From CAYQTL01 sp964420405 (GTDB lineage: Bacteria; Acidobacteriota; Thermoanaerobaculia; Thermoanaerobaculales; Sulfomarinibacteraceae): a DNA stretch of 64,000 nucleotides. Positions within the stretch are counted from its first letter, which is position 1, and each line of letters begins with the position of its first letter. Below, one piece after another: positions 1-8,478 of this stretch. The DNA is taken from NCBI GenBank assembly GCA_964420405.1, contig CAYQTL010000005.1, positions 1-64,000 of the forward strand, read 5' to 3'. The notes under the pieces are model-generated. The model worked only from the letters and a program-made list of their open reading frames with translations. It made no database searches and was not told where the DNA came from. Position numbers and translations under genes: made by a program.

Positions 1-1184
1 CGTGCGAGGTTCGGTCCGACCAGACCGAGCAGGCCGAGGCCCAGGCCGGCCATCGACGTGAGCCAGCCCCCCCTGGACAACGATACCCGTGGTCCCGCCA
101 GAGAGGCGCCCGAACCCAGGACCGCCGCCCACCACCACAGGACGGGCTCGGCCGCCAGGAAATCGTGGAAGAGGGCCATGGTCGCGGTCCCTGCGACCGC
201 GGCGGGCCACCACCGGCTCGCGACCGCCCAGCGCCGCCGGACCTCGCCCCGGACCGCCCAGGCGGCCACCACGGCGAGCGCCGCTCCCACCAGCCCGAGC
301 ACGGCCGCGACCGCGACCACCGTCGACTCGGCGGAGCCGATCGCGTGCTCGTGCAGCACCGGCCGCTCGGGGTGGGGCAGCCGGTAGGGACCCGTTGCGT
401 CCGCCAGGTTCCCGGGTCCGGCGCCGAGCAGCGGCCGGTCGGCGACCAGGTTCGCCAGCTGCCACCAGATGGCGGGCCGGTGCCACGCCAGCGGGTCCGG
501 CTCGACCGCCAGGCGCACCGCCACGGCGACTCCGGCGAGGGCGACAGCGGCCGCCACAACCGGCGGGAGGCGCAGCCCGCGATCGCGGGCGGCCAGCACG
601 ACAGCGCTCGCCAGCACTGCGAGGAGCGCCGCGCGCGATCCCGTCGCCGCGACCCCCGCGGCCAGCACGGCGGTCGCGCTCCATCGCCATCTGCGGACGC
701 GCAGCGAGCACCACGCCATCGGCACGAGAGGCACCAGGATCGCGGCCGCGAGGTTCGGGCTGTCGAACATGGCGGAGGCGCGCGCCGTCCCGTTCAGACC
801 CGCGTCGAGCAGCACGCCTCCCGCGATCACGAGCGCGGTCGAGAGGGTGGCGGCGCGCAGCGCCGGGGCCGCGATTGCCGCCCGACGGCACAGCATCCAC
901 ACGGCGGCCGCGGCAGCCCATGCGACCACCTGCTCGCGGGCGGCGAGGCGGTCGTGGGCGACCGCGACCGCCGACACCACCGCCCATCCGAGCAGGAGCC
1001 CGAGGGCCTTCTCCGACGGGGTCCAGTCGCGCCACGGGACGGCGAGGGCCAGCGCGAGGACGAGGGCGAGCCCGCTGCCCACCAGCGCGCGCTCCAGCGG
1101 CCAGAACGCACCACCCAGCAGGACCGCGCTTGCCGCGGTGGCGACGGCGAGCGCCGCGGCGACGTCACTCCAACGACCGGTCAT
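1..1184 (-). CDS. O-antigen ligase-like membrane protein, partial (3' end outside window)
   Basis: The reading frame is open from an ATG at 1184 to the left window edge, giving about 394 residues with no stop. The translation is a string of hydrophobic Ala/Leu/Val segments, with FDSPNLAAAILVPL near residue 138 and RPLLGAGPGN near residue 250. These resemble the conserved loop of the Wzy/WaaL O-antigen ligase family (Wzy_C). The start overlaps the 3' end of the next gene upstream, another protein of the same general type, by 20 bp, so the two are probably co-translated. The likely role is polymerising or ligating surface polysaccharide in the inner membrane. The exact substrate cannot be read from sequence. 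Confidence 0.7.
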   Translation of the reverse strand, partial: MTGRWSDVAAALAVATAASAVLLGGAFWPLERALVGSGLALVLALALAVPWRDWTPSEKALGLLLGWAVVSAVAVAHDRLAAREQVVAWAAAAAVWMLCRRAAIAAPALRAATLSTALVIAGGVLLDAGLNGTARASAMFDSPNLAAAILVPLVPMAWCSLRVRRWRWSATAVLAAGVAATGSRAALLAVLASAVVLAARDRGLRLPPVVAAAVALAGVAVAVRLAVEPDPLAWHRPAIWWQLANLVADRPLLGAGPGNLADATGPYRLPHPERPVLHEHAIGSAESTVVAVAAVLGLVGAALAVVAAWAVRGEVRRRWAVASRWWPAAVAGTATMALFHDFLAAEPVLWWWAAVLGSGASLAGPRVSLSRGGWLTSMAGLGLGLLGLVGPNLA

Positions 1185-2835
1185 CGGATCCGTCCAGATA
1201 CGAGAGCAGCTGCTCGAGGTCGCGGCAGGCGGTACCGGCAGGGCTCTGGTTCCGGCACGCGGTCCACGCGGCCGCGGCCGCTCCGAGCGGCTGCCGGGCG
1301 ACGACGCGGAGGCGGCTCTCCAGCGACCGGAGTTGGGACGAGCCCGGCCGCAGCCCGGTCGCCCGCTCCAGATGGCCGAGGGCGGCGAGAACGTCCGGAC
1401 GGTGGGCGCTCTCGAGGGCGATCGCCGCCGCCGTTGCGGCCGCGGCCGGTCGCCACGGGGCGAGCCGCGCCGCGCGGTCGGCGAGCCGGAAGCGCTCGCC
1501 GACGGGCGCGGCCCACGACGCCTCCTCGAGCGCGACGCTGGTGGCGTTCAGCATTCCCAGGGCGATCGCCGAGGCCCCGATCGCCACGGCCAGCGACCGC
1601 CCCGCGTCCGCTCGGCGGGACGGGCCCGGATCGGCGCTCCGGCCGGTCGCCACGACCCACCCCGTCACCAGCGCGGCGGGTACGAGCACCCCCGAGCTGA
1701 ACACGGAGAAGTCCACCAGGTTGTGGGCCGCCACGGCGGCGACGGCCACCGTCAGCGCCGGCTCCCGCCGCCATCCTCGCCGCATGACGAGCACCAGCGT
1801 GGCGAGACCGGCGACGGCGGCGGCGAGACCGGCCACGCCGAGCTCGGCGACGAGGTCCAGAGCCAGGTTGTGGGCGTGGGCCGGGCGGTTTCCGACCTCC
1901 AGCGGGGCCGTCGCCGTGGCCAGTCCGAAGCCGCCGAAGCCGACGCCGCCGACCGGGCTCGAGCCGGCGAGCCAGACCGCGATGCGCCAGTTGTCGATCC
2001 GGAGGGTGACCGGTTCGAGCCGCAGCACGTCCGGCCTGGTCACGGTGACGGCCGCGAGCAGGACCACCGCAGCGACGACCACAGCCCGGACCGCCCGAAT
2101 GCGTCCCGCGGCGGCGGCGAGCACCAACGCCGCGCCGCCCCCGAGCACCGCGCCGATCGGAGAGCGGGTGAGGACGAGCCCGCAGGCCGCCAGCCCGATG
2201 CCCGCCCAGCGCAGCGCCTGCCATCGCCGGCTCGTCCGCGCCGAAAGCAGCACCATCGCCGCGACGACCTGCAGCAGCGCGAGGTGCCCCGGCACCGTGA
2301 GCGAGGCGAATCCCCGGCCGCTCTCGACCCGCGCCCTCGCCACCGGCCGCACGTCCTCGGGCAGGTGGGCCAGGAGCTCCGCGGCGTGCTCGAAACCGAA
2401 GGCGACCTGCCAGGCGGCCCACAACGACAGCGAGGCGAGCCCGAGCCCGACCGCCAGCCGCAGCGAGCCCGCCGCCGGATGCCGCGCCGCCGCCCACCCC
2501 ACCACGACCGCGAGGAGCAGCAGGGCGATCTGCTCGAAGCCGGTCGCGGGATCGACGCCCAGTGCCGCCGAGACCCCCAGCCACGCCAGCGCGAACACCA
2601 CGGTCGCGAGCCGCGCCCCGTCGCCGGAGCGCCACACTCCTGGCAGCACGAGAGTGAGGGCGGCGGCGGCGACGACGACAGTGAAGGGCGACGTCTCGAC
2701 CGGCCGCCACGCCACCAACACGGCGAGACCGGCGACGACCGCGGCGACGACGCCCGCCGGGCTGGAGGAACGCCCCGCAGCGTCTCCCGGCGGGTTCTCC
2801 CGGGCACCGGCCGAGGATGCCGGACGCCTCACCAC
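1165..2835 (-). CDS. O-antigen ligase / polymerase-like membrane protein with C-terminal helical tail
   Basis: A 556-residue protein with about ten hydrophobic segments between residues 25 and 440. Motif NRPAHAHNLALDLVAELG near residue 320 matches the His-containing periplasmic loop of Wzy_C-type O-antigen ligases. The last 110 residues are soluble, alpha-helical and TPR-like. It probably acts on lipid-linked glycans in the inner membrane. The GTG start is chosen because a TAGGCT hexamer lies exactly 6 nt upstream and no Shine-Dalgarno is present, consistent with a leaderless transcript. It overlaps the partial paralogue-like gene downstream by 20 bp. Family assignment is fairly secure; polymerase versus ligase is not. 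Confidence 0.75.
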   Translation of the reverse strand: MVRRPASSAGARENPPGDAAGRSSSPAGVVAAVVAGLAVLVAWRPVETSPFTVVVAAAALTLVLPGVWRSGDGARLATVVFALAWLGVSAALGVDPATGFEQIALLLLAVVVGWAAARHPAAGSLRLAVGLGLASLSLWAAWQVAFGFEHAAELLAHLPEDVRPVARARVESGRGFASLTVPGHLALLQVVAAMVLLSARTSRRWQALRWAGIGLAACGLVLTRSPIGAVLGGGAALVLAAAAGRIRAVRAVVVAAVVLLAAVTVTRPDVLRLEPVTLRIDNWRIAVWLAGSSPVGGVGFGGFGLATATAPLEVGNRPAHAHNLALDLVAELGVAGLAAAVAGLATLVLVMRRGWRREPALTVAVAAVAAHNLVDFSVFSSGVLVPAALVTGWVVATGRSADPGPSRRADAGRSLAVAIGASAIALGMLNATSVALEEASWAAPVGERFRLADRAARLAPWRPAAAATAAAIALESAHRPDVLAALGHLERATGLRPGSSQLRSLESRLRVVARQPLGAAAAAWTACRNQSPAGTACRDLEQLLSYLDGSDDRSLE

Positions 2836-2908
2836 GGCCGAAGCCTAGCAGAGCGCCGCACGGACGGTGCATCCCCCCGGACGGCGCCGCGCCGAAGGCG
2901 AGTGACCG

Positions 2909-2940
2909 AAAAGATAACGGGAGACGCGAGCGCGTCTCCC
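2909..2940 (-). terminator. Rho-independent terminator of the pilin gene
   Basis: A perfect 10-bp inverted repeat, GGGAGACGCG / CGCGTCTCCC (2919-2940), is separated by 2 nt. On the minus strand it is followed by GTTATCTTTT. It lies 30 bp past the pilin stop codon, in the correct orientation to end the pilin transcript before the O-antigen genes. Confidence 0.8.
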
Positions 2941-2969
2941 GGAGGTGAGCCGTCGGGGCCCCGAGAAGG

Positions 2970-3428
2970 CTACTCGCCCCTCTGGAGGCCTTCGGGGTAC
3001 TGGACGAACTCGCTGTCCTGGACCCAGAGGTCGTCGTTGAACTCCTGCGTCAGGCTGCCGTATCCATAGAAGCCGTCCCCCTCCTTGTTCTTGCCGTAAG
3101 AGACCAGCGTGTAGTGGGATCCCGGCTCATCGCTCTCGGCGTAGTAGGACGTCGTCCAGCCGTCCGTCCTGGGCACGGACTTCAGATAGATCGGCTCCAG
3201 ATGGGTCTCCAGGTCGCCGATGCTTGCGACTTCGCGGGGATAGAAGTTGGCGTCCGCCATGTACGAACCCGTCGCGGTGCTGATGGTCCGCATGTCGGCC
3301 ATCGTCCGCTTCTGGCGGCCCCGGTGCAGGGCGTTCAGCAGGTTCGGGATCGCGATCGCCGCGATGATTCCGATGATCGCCACCACGATCAGCAGCTCGA
3401 TCAGGGTGAAACCACGATGTCTCCGCAT
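2970..3428 (-). CDS. type IV pilin / GspG-like pseudopilin
   Basis: A 152-residue protein with a textbook class III prepilin signal: MRRHRG then FTLIELLIVVAIIGIIAAIA, cleaved after Gly6, with Glu at mature position 5. The globular part contains a TDGW motif and a glycine/tyrosine-rich C-terminus like the calcium-binding region of GspG major pseudopilins, although the Ca ligands cannot be confirmed. It stands alone, with no secretion ATPase or secretin nearby. A strong ribosome site AAAGGAGG sits 6 nt before the ATG. The gene has its own promoter (3457-3477) and terminator (2909-2940), so it is a monocistron. It could be a GspG-type or a structural type IVa pilin. Confidence 0.88.
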   Translation of the reverse strand: MRRHRGFTLIELLIVVAIIGIIAAIAIPNLLNALHRGRQKRTMADMRTISTATGSYMADANFYPREVASIGDLETHLEPIYLKSVPRTDGWTTSYYAESDEPGSHYTLVSYGKNKEGDGFYGYGSLTQEFNDDLWVQDSEFVQYPEGLQRGE

Positions 3429-3456
3429 TCTCCGCCTCCTTTCACTCCGACCACGG

Positions 3457-3477
3457 ATTATAGCAGGAAACGTGCCA
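3457..3477 (-). promoter_or_regulatory. overlapping sigma-54-like and extended -10 promoter of the pilin gene
   Basis: On the minus strand TGGCACG (3477-3471) is followed by TTTC and CTGC, giving the GG-N10-GC spacing of a sigma-54 promoter. The same stretch continues into TGCTATAAT (perfect -10 hexamer at 3462-3457 with an extended TGn). Transcription would start near 3450, about 20-25 nt before the pilin start codon at 3428. Pilin genes in several bacteria are sigma-54/PilR controlled, which supports the reading. Confidence 0.6.
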
Positions 3478-3550
3478 CCCTCCCGCGAGTGGATCGGTGG
3501 CGGCGATGACGTTCTCCGTCAGCAGCTGTGCCGGGCGGTGCCGCCGAGCG

Positions 3551-4789
3551 TCACCCGTCACGCCAGAGCTCCTCGTCCCCCTCCCAGCGGTGGGGCGCGG
3601 CCCACACCCCGGGCCAGTCGCGGCTCGCGGTCACCACCACCCGGGCGGCGTCGCACCAGTAGTCGTACGCCAGCCCGTCCGCCGCGTGGACCGCCACGTC
3701 GAGCAGGTACTCGCCCGGCGCCAGGTCGAGCCGGTCGTAGCGACAGCGGACCAGCCCGTCGGTCTCCAGACGCCCCGGTCGGAGGCCGTCGAGCTCCGTG
3801 TTGTGGCCGCCGACATGGGTGCCGTCGACACGGTGCCAGGCGATGCCGAAGACGAAGTCCCGCTGCGGCCGATGGACCCGGTAGCGGATCGCGACCGTGC
3901 AGTCGGCGCCGGACGGCACCAGGCGGGACGAGGCGGCGCCGCTCGACACGTCGACGCCCGTGATCTCCACCTCGCCCGTCCCCCACCGACGGCCCTCCTC
4001 GACGACGCGCACCTCGGCCCGCGGCGGCGCTTCCGGGTCGCGGTCCGCACCGGCGACGTCGCTGCGGTACCGGGCCACCGCCACGTCGGTCGCGGCGTCG
4101 ACCTCCACCCGACCGCGGCGGAGGTAGACGGCGCGGTCGGCGACGCTCGACACCAGGTCGAGGTCGTGGGACACGAGCACCATGGTGACGCCGCGCCGTC
4201 GCAGCCGGGCGAGCCGGTCGAGGCAGCGCCGGGTGAACTCGGCGTCACCCACCGCCAGGACCTCGTCGATCAGCAGGACGTCGGGCTCGGCTGCCACCGC
4301 CACCGCGAACCCGAGCCGCACGTACATTCCGGAGGAGTAGGTCTTGACGGGATGGTCGACGAACGGGCCGACCCCTGCGAAGTCGACGATCTCCGCCATG
4401 CGGCGCTCAACCTCGCGCCGCGACAGGCCGAGCAGCATGCCGTTGATGACCACGTTCTCGCGGCCGGTGATCTCCGGGTGGAAGCCCGCGCCGAGCTCGA
4501 TGAGGGCGGTGACACGGCCCTCCACCCGCACCGCACCCGAGGTCGGACGCAGGATCCCTCCGGCCAGCTTCAGCAGGGTCGACTTGCCCGACCCGTTGGG
4601 GCCCACCAGGGCGAGCGCCTCCCCCGGCGCGACGGCGAAGCTGACGTCGTCGAGAGCGAGGTGCGACTCCGAGCGCCTGAGCCGCCGGTGACGGCTCAGC
4701 AGGGCGCCCTTGAGCGACTCGCCGCGCCCGCCCGTCCCCCGCCAGCGGTACAGCTTCGACACCCGGTCGAACCGGATCTCCCCCGTCAC
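3551..4789 (-). CDS. polysaccharide ABC exporter ATPase with C-terminal glycan-binding domain (Wzt-like)
   Basis: A 412-residue ABC ATPase. It has Walker A GPNGSGKST at residues 63-71, ABC signature YSSGMYVRLGFAVA near 151 and Walker B LLIDEVLA near 172. Residues from about 255 to the end form a beta-rich extension like the Wzt C-terminal domain, which binds the polymer's modified end in O-antigen exporters. The GTG start at 4789 overlaps the permease stop as GTGA; the open frame continues further upstream but that part is a shadow of the permease gene. With Wzm it would export completed O-antigen or a similar glycan across the inner membrane. This fits the nearby ligase-like genes. Confidence 0.88.
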   Translation of the reverse strand: MTGEIRFDRVSKLYRWRGTGGRGESLKGALLSRHRRLRRSESHLALDDVSFAVAPGEALALVGPNGSGKSTLLKLAGGILRPTSGAVRVEGRVTALIELGAGFHPEITGRENVVINGMLLGLSRREVERRMAEIVDFAGVGPFVDHPVKTYSSGMYVRLGFAVAVAAEPDVLLIDEVLAVGDAEFTRRCLDRLARLRRRGVTMVLVSHDLDLVSSVADRAVYLRRGRVEVDAATDVAVARYRSDVAGADRDPEAPPRAEVRVVEEGRRWGTGEVEITGVDVSSGAASSRLVPSGADCTVAIRYRVHRPQRDFVFGIAWHRVDGTHVGGHNTELDGLRPGRLETDGLVRCRYDRLDLAPGEYLLDVAVHAADGLAYDYWCDAARVVVTASRDWPGVWAAPHRWEGDEELWRDG

Positions 4790-5586
4790 ACCGCCTCCAC
4801 CACCGTGTCGCGGAAGCGGCCGAACAGCCACGCGCCGAGCAGCCATCCGCCGACGCCGACGGCGAGCGCAGCGGCCGCCGTCGTGGGCTCTGGCAGGACG
4901 CCGCTGAACGTCACGTCCCGGTACAGCCGGATGAGGCTCGCGAGGGGATTGAGGGCCAGCGCCGTGTGCAGGGCGTCGGGAAGCTCGAGGCCGTCGAGGG
5001 TGTAGATGATCGGCGAGGCGAAGAACAGCAGGTTGAGCAGGTGGCCCACCAGGTCCCGCAGGTCCCGGAAGTGGACCGAGAGCGCCGCCACCGCCATCAC
5101 GGCGCCGCCCGCCAGCAGCACCCATGGCACCAGCACCAGCGGCAGCAGGACGACGGTCCACGGGAAAGGATGCCACCCCGCGGCGGCCGCCACCCCCAGC
5201 GCCGCGAGCAGCACCGGCAGCGCCAACAGGTGGTGCACCAGGTGGGCCGCCACCACCACCGCCGGAAAGATCTCGGGCGGGCACATCACCTTGGCGAGCA
5301 ACGGACCGTTGTCGATCAGGGTCACGGCGCTGTCGAGCACCGCGCCGGAGAGGTACAGCCACGGCAGCAGCCCGCAGAACAGGAACAGCGGGTACGGGTC
5401 CCCGCCCGGAAACCTCGGCTGGAAGATGGACGTGAACACGAACGCGTACACCGCCAGCAGCAGCAGGGGGTTGAGCATCGACCAGAAGAACCCCAGCAGC
5501 GAGGCGCGGTAGCGGGCGACCAGGTCGCGGCGCACCAGCACCGCGATCAGCGCGCGGTGGCGCCACAGCTCGCCGAGCAGCCGCAT
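4786..5586 (-). CDS. polysaccharide ABC exporter permease (Wzm-like)
   Basis: A 266-residue ABC-2 type membrane protein with about six transmembrane helices. It has a short cytoplasmic N-terminus and the usual LVRRDLVARYRASLLGFFWS amphipathic region at residues 16-35. It resembles Wzm/TagG permeases for O-antigen or teichoic-type polymers. Four bases are shared with the ATPase gene, indicating translational coupling and a Wzm/Wzt complex. The spacer to the upstream lipoprotein gene is 29 bp, so all three may be one transcript. The ATG at 5586 has only a weak ribosome site. Confidence 0.88.
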   Translation of the reverse strand: MRLLGELWRHRALIAVLVRRDLVARYRASLLGFFWSMLNPLLLLAVYAFVFTSIFQPRFPGGDPYPLFLFCGLLPWLYLSGAVLDSAVTLIDNGPLLAKVMCPPEIFPAVVVAAHLVHHLLALPVLLAALGVAAAAGWHPFPWTVVLLPLVLVPWVLLAGGAVMAVAALSVHFRDLRDLVGHLLNLLFFASPIIYTLDGLELPDALHTALALNPLASLIRLYRDVTFSGVLPEPTTAAAALAVGVGGWLLGAWLFGRFRDTVVEAV

Positions 5587-5615
5587 CGTGGATCAGGCCC
5601 CGTCGACCGGCGCCG

Positions 5616-6815
5616 TCACCGTCCGGCCGGGGTCGGCTCGGCACGACCCTGGAGGATCTTGCGCATGTCGCCGAGGATCCTCTCCTTCTGGATGTCGATG
5701 TAGCGCTGGTAGGTCATCACCTGGCCGCCGTCGACGATGAACATCTTCGGGTAGTGCTTGACGTCGCCGTGGTCGTCGAACAGGATCGGCCCGGTCACCC
5801 CGGTGAAGTCCATGATGCCGAAGCTCAGCGCCTTGCGAAGCTCCGCGGTCTCCGGCGGCCTGGCGATGGTGAGGATTTCGATCGCCACCCGCATGGCGTC
5901 GTAGCCGTGGGCCGCGTACACGTCCGGCGCGCGCTGGTAGGCGTCCATGTAGCGCTGCACGAAGCTCGCCACGGGCTCGTCCTCGGAGGTCCGGTCGAAC
6001 GGCGGCAGCGGCAGCAGCAGCCCCTCGGTGAGCTCGCCGGCCTCGTGGATGACGCGGCTCGAGTAGAAGGCGGAGGTCGCGACTCTGCGGCCTTCGAAAC
6101 CCTCCTCGCGCAGGTGTCGCAGGACCTCCAGAGTGGGCTCGGCGTAGGCGATCACGAACGCCGCTCCGATGTCGCCCTCCCGCAGCACCGCCGCCGAGCG
6201 GTCGCGCCAGCCGGGCTCGGACAGGTCGATGCGCCCGACCACGGTGCCGTCGTAGGCCTTCTCGTACTGGGCCAGGAACTCGGGCTCGATGCCGCGGGTG
6301 TACTCGGTGTCGCCGACATAGGTCACGAGCCGCTGGACCTGCAGCCGCTGGGCGAGGAAGGTCCCGGCCACCTGGCCCTCGATCTCGTCGGACGGGTAGA
6401 TGCGGAAGAAGTTGCGGGACGCCTTGCTGAGCTCGGGCGCGGACGCCGACGGCGACAGGCAGATCACGTCGAGGTCGTCGAGCCGCGGGATCAGCGCCCG
6501 CGCCTCGCCGGTCGTGACGCCCCCGAGAACGAGACGCACGTCGCGCTCGGTCGCCATCCTCTCGAGCTCGGCCGCCGCCCGATCGGGATCCGAGGCGGTG
6601 TCGGCCCACAGGACCTCGAACTCGGCCGGCAGCTGGCCGCTGGCGCGGGCGTCGGAGATGGCCAGTCGCATGCCGCTCTCGATCGACTCGCCGTAGGTCG
6701 CCGCGACGCCGCTGGTGGGCAGCAGGACCCCGACGACGGGGCGGCTTCCGCACCCCGCCAGGAGGCCGCACATGACGAGCATCGGACCGACGATCGAGCC
6801 GACTCTCCGAACCAT
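5616..6815 (-). CDS. periplasmic-binding lipoprotein, branched-chain amino acid / Peripla_BP_6 type
   Basis: A 399-residue protein with a lipoprotein signal (LLAGC, Cys22). Two Rossmann-like lobes follow, typical of LivJ/LivK-type type I solute-binding proteins, with recognisable stretches VGVLLPTSGVAATYGESI and VLGGVTTGEARALIP. It is probably anchored in the periplasm and binds a small amino-acid-like or amide ligand. No LivHMGF permease or ATPase genes lie nearby, so it may serve a distant transporter or act as a sensor. The ATG at 6815 has GGGGGAGG 7 nt upstream and a TAGGCT -10 about 30 nt upstream. Confidence 0.82.
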   Translation of the reverse strand: MVRRVGSIVGPMLVMCGLLAGCGSRPVVGVLLPTSGVAATYGESIESGMRLAISDARASGQLPAEFEVLWADTASDPDRAAAELERMATERDVRLVLGGVTTGEARALIPRLDDLDVICLSPSASAPELSKASRNFFRIYPSDEIEGQVAGTFLAQRLQVQRLVTYVGDTEYTRGIEPEFLAQYEKAYDGTVVGRIDLSEPGWRDRSAAVLREGDIGAAFVIAYAEPTLEVLRHLREEGFEGRRVATSAFYSSRVIHEAGELTEGLLLPLPPFDRTSEDEPVASFVQRYMDAYQRAPDVYAAHGYDAMRVAIEILTIARPPETAELRKALSFGIMDFTGVTGPILFDDHGDVKHYPKMFIVDGGQVMTYQRYIDIQKERILGDMRKILQGRAEPTPAGR

Positions 6816-6907
6816 CCGGGCACCTCCCCCGAGTCGGTTTCAGCCTAGCACAGCCGGCTCCGGCGCCGCCGGCGACCGTCCATCGGTCGCCTCGGAAGGA
6901 CCGGATC

Positions 6908-7801
6908 TCACTCGCCGGTCTCGGCATCGACGAGGATCTCGAACACCCGTCTTCGAGGCAGGCCCACCACCCGCGCGGCCTGCCGCAGCGCGTCGGCCCG
7001 GCCGGCGCCCGACGTCACCGCCGCCTCGTACGCCGCCCGCACCGCCGACCGGGTCGCGACCCCCGGCGCGCCGCCCGGCGGGCCCGCCGCCGGCGGACCG
7101 ACGACGACGACGTACTCGCCCCGCGGCTGCGAGGTCTCGTCGCCCGACGCCAGCTCCGCCAGCGTCCCCTCCGCGGCCCGCTCGTGGAGCTTGCTCAGCT
7201 CGGCGAGGAGGGTCGCCCGACGCTCTCCCCCGAGGCCCTCCGCGAGCGCCCGCAGCTCCGCCTCGAGTCGATGGGGCGACAGCAGCACCACCAGCGTCGT
7301 CGGCAGATCGGCGAGCTCGGCGACCTTCCTCCGGCGGGGGCCGGGACGGCCCGGCAGGAAACCCACCATCGTCGCGGGCAGCGGCGGCTGCCCCGACGCC
7401 GCGAGCGCGGCGACGAACGCCGACGGTCCCGGGACCGACAGCACCGGCAGGCCGTGCCGTCGCGCCTCGCGGACCAGGAGGAACCCGGGATCGGACACGA
7501 CCGGCGTACCGGCGTCGGACACCAGCGCGACCGAGGCGCCGGCGAGCAGGCGCTCGAGGACCTCGGCGGTCCGGACCGCCTCGTTGTGCTCGTGCAGCGC
7601 CCGCATCCGGCCAGCGGCCGCGATGCCGAGATGGCGCAGCAGGGTCGCCGTGCGGCGGGTGTCCTCGGCGCAGATCAGGTCGACCTCGGCGAGCACGGCG
7701 GCGGCGCGGGGCGACAGGTCGTCGAGGGTGCCGATCGGGGTCGCCACCAGCCACAGCCGCCCGCTCGCGCGTCCGCCGCCGTCGGCCGCTGCATCCACCA
7801 T
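6908..7801 (-). CDS. rsmI: 16S rRNA (cytidine1402-2'-O)-methyltransferase
   Basis: A 297-residue tetrapyrrole-methylase-fold protein. TPIGTLDDLS (21-30), CAEDTRRT (44-51) and SDAGTPVVSDPG (95-106) are RsmI hallmarks. The last 50 residues form a helical domain with VVGLPRRRVFEIL, as in other RsmI proteins. It adds the 2'-O-methyl group to C1402 of 16S rRNA from SAM. The ATG at 7801 is chosen over an upstream extension because homologues begin just before the LWLVATPIG strand. It is divergent from the SurA-like gene, 23 bp apart, sharing a symmetrical -10 element. Confidence 0.92.
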   Translation of the reverse strand: MVDAAADGGGRASGRLWLVATPIGTLDDLSPRAAAVLAEVDLICAEDTRRTATLLRHLGIAAAGRMRALHEHNEAVRTAEVLERLLAGASVALVSDAGTPVVSDPGFLLVREARRHGLPVLSVPGPSAFVAALAASGQPPLPATMVGFLPGRPGPRRRKVAELADLPTTLVVLLSPHRLEAELRALAEGLGGERRATLLAELSKLHERAAEGTLAELASGDETSQPRGEYVVVVGPPAAGPPGGAPGVATRSAVRAAYEAAVTSGAGRADALRQAARVVGLPRRRVFEILVDAETGE

Positions 7802-7811
7802 GATCCCGTTG

Positions 7812-7819
7812 CTATCATA
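7812..7819. promoter_or_regulatory. bidirectional -10 element between rsmI and the SurA-like gene
   Basis: The palindromic GCTATCATAGC (7811-7821) reads TATCAT rightwards and TATGAT leftwards from the same bases (7813-7818). The right-hand hexamer is 6 nt from the GTG start at 7825; the left-hand hexamer is 12 nt from the ATG at 7801. Both genes would share one -10 region in this 23-bp gap, giving almost leaderless messages. No convincing -35 is visible on either side. Confidence 0.5.
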
Positions 7820-7824
7820 GCCCC

Positions 7825-8478
7825 GTGCGGGACAGGTCGCCGGACGCGATCCTCGCCGCGCTGCTGGCGCTGGCCATGATCGCCTCGCCGGCCGCGCCGG
7901 TCGAGGTGCTCGAGGAGGTCGTCGCGGTGGTCGGCACCACCCCGATCCTCGAGAGCGACGTCGACCTCGCGGAGATCGTCGGGCTGGTCCCGCCGCCGTC
8001 CTCGGGCGACCGCGCCGAGCACCGCGCCAGGCTGCTGAGCGCACGCATCCGGCTCGAGCTCCAGCTGCTGGACCTGGAGGCGTCCGGCACCTTGTACCGG
8101 CTCGACCTCGATCTCGAGAGGGCACGACGGGCGCTGCTCGAGCGCGCTCCCGATGGCGCCGAGCTCGACCGTCGGCTCGCCGCTGCGGGCCTCGACCGGG
8201 CGGACCTCGACGACCTCGCACTGCGTCTCGTCGCCGCCGAAGCGTATGCCGAGCAGCGGCTGCGGTCGAGGGTCACCGTCACGGTGGACGAGCTCGAGGC
8301 GGCGTACGTCGAGCTCGTGCTCCGGCCGATGACATCCGCCGGTACCGCCCCACCGCCACTCCTGGAGGTCCGCGACGCCGTCCGGGCGGTGCTGGTGGAG
8401 CGCAAGCTCAACGACGAGATCGAGACGTGGCTGGCCGAGGCCAGCGAGCGGTTCGACGTGACCCGCTTCGGACCATGA
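7825..8478 (+). CDS. SurA N-terminal-domain-like secreted protein lacking a PPIase domain
   Basis: A 217-residue protein with a cleavable signal sequence (hydrophobic residues 8-25). EEVVAVVGTTPILESDVDLA follows, the classic opening of SurA/parvulin-type chaperones. The rest is charged and helical, ending in KLNDEIETWLAEA, which matches the C-terminal helix of the SurA_N fold. No parvulin PPIase motif is present. It is therefore probably a periplasmic holdase-type chaperone or a trimmed SurA. The GTG start at 7825 lies 6 nt after a TATCAT hexamer. The stop overlaps the next start as ATGA. Confidence 0.7.
   Translation: MRDRSPDAILAALLALAMIASPAAPVEVLEEVVAVVGTTPILESDVDLAEIVGLVPPPSSGDRAEHRARLLSARIRLELQLLDLEASGTLYRLDLDLERARRALLERAPDGAELDRRLAAAGLDRADLDDLALRLVAAEAYAEQRLRSRVTVTVDELEAAYVELVLRPMTSAGTAPPPLLEVRDAVRAVLVERKLNDEIETWLAEASERFDVTRFGP

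Noticed and set aside
5593..6927. An alternative 444-codon minus-strand frame over the solute-binding protein
   Set aside because: Arg/Gly/Ala-rich shadow; the 399-residue frame has a lipobox and recognisable type I binding-protein fold sequence.
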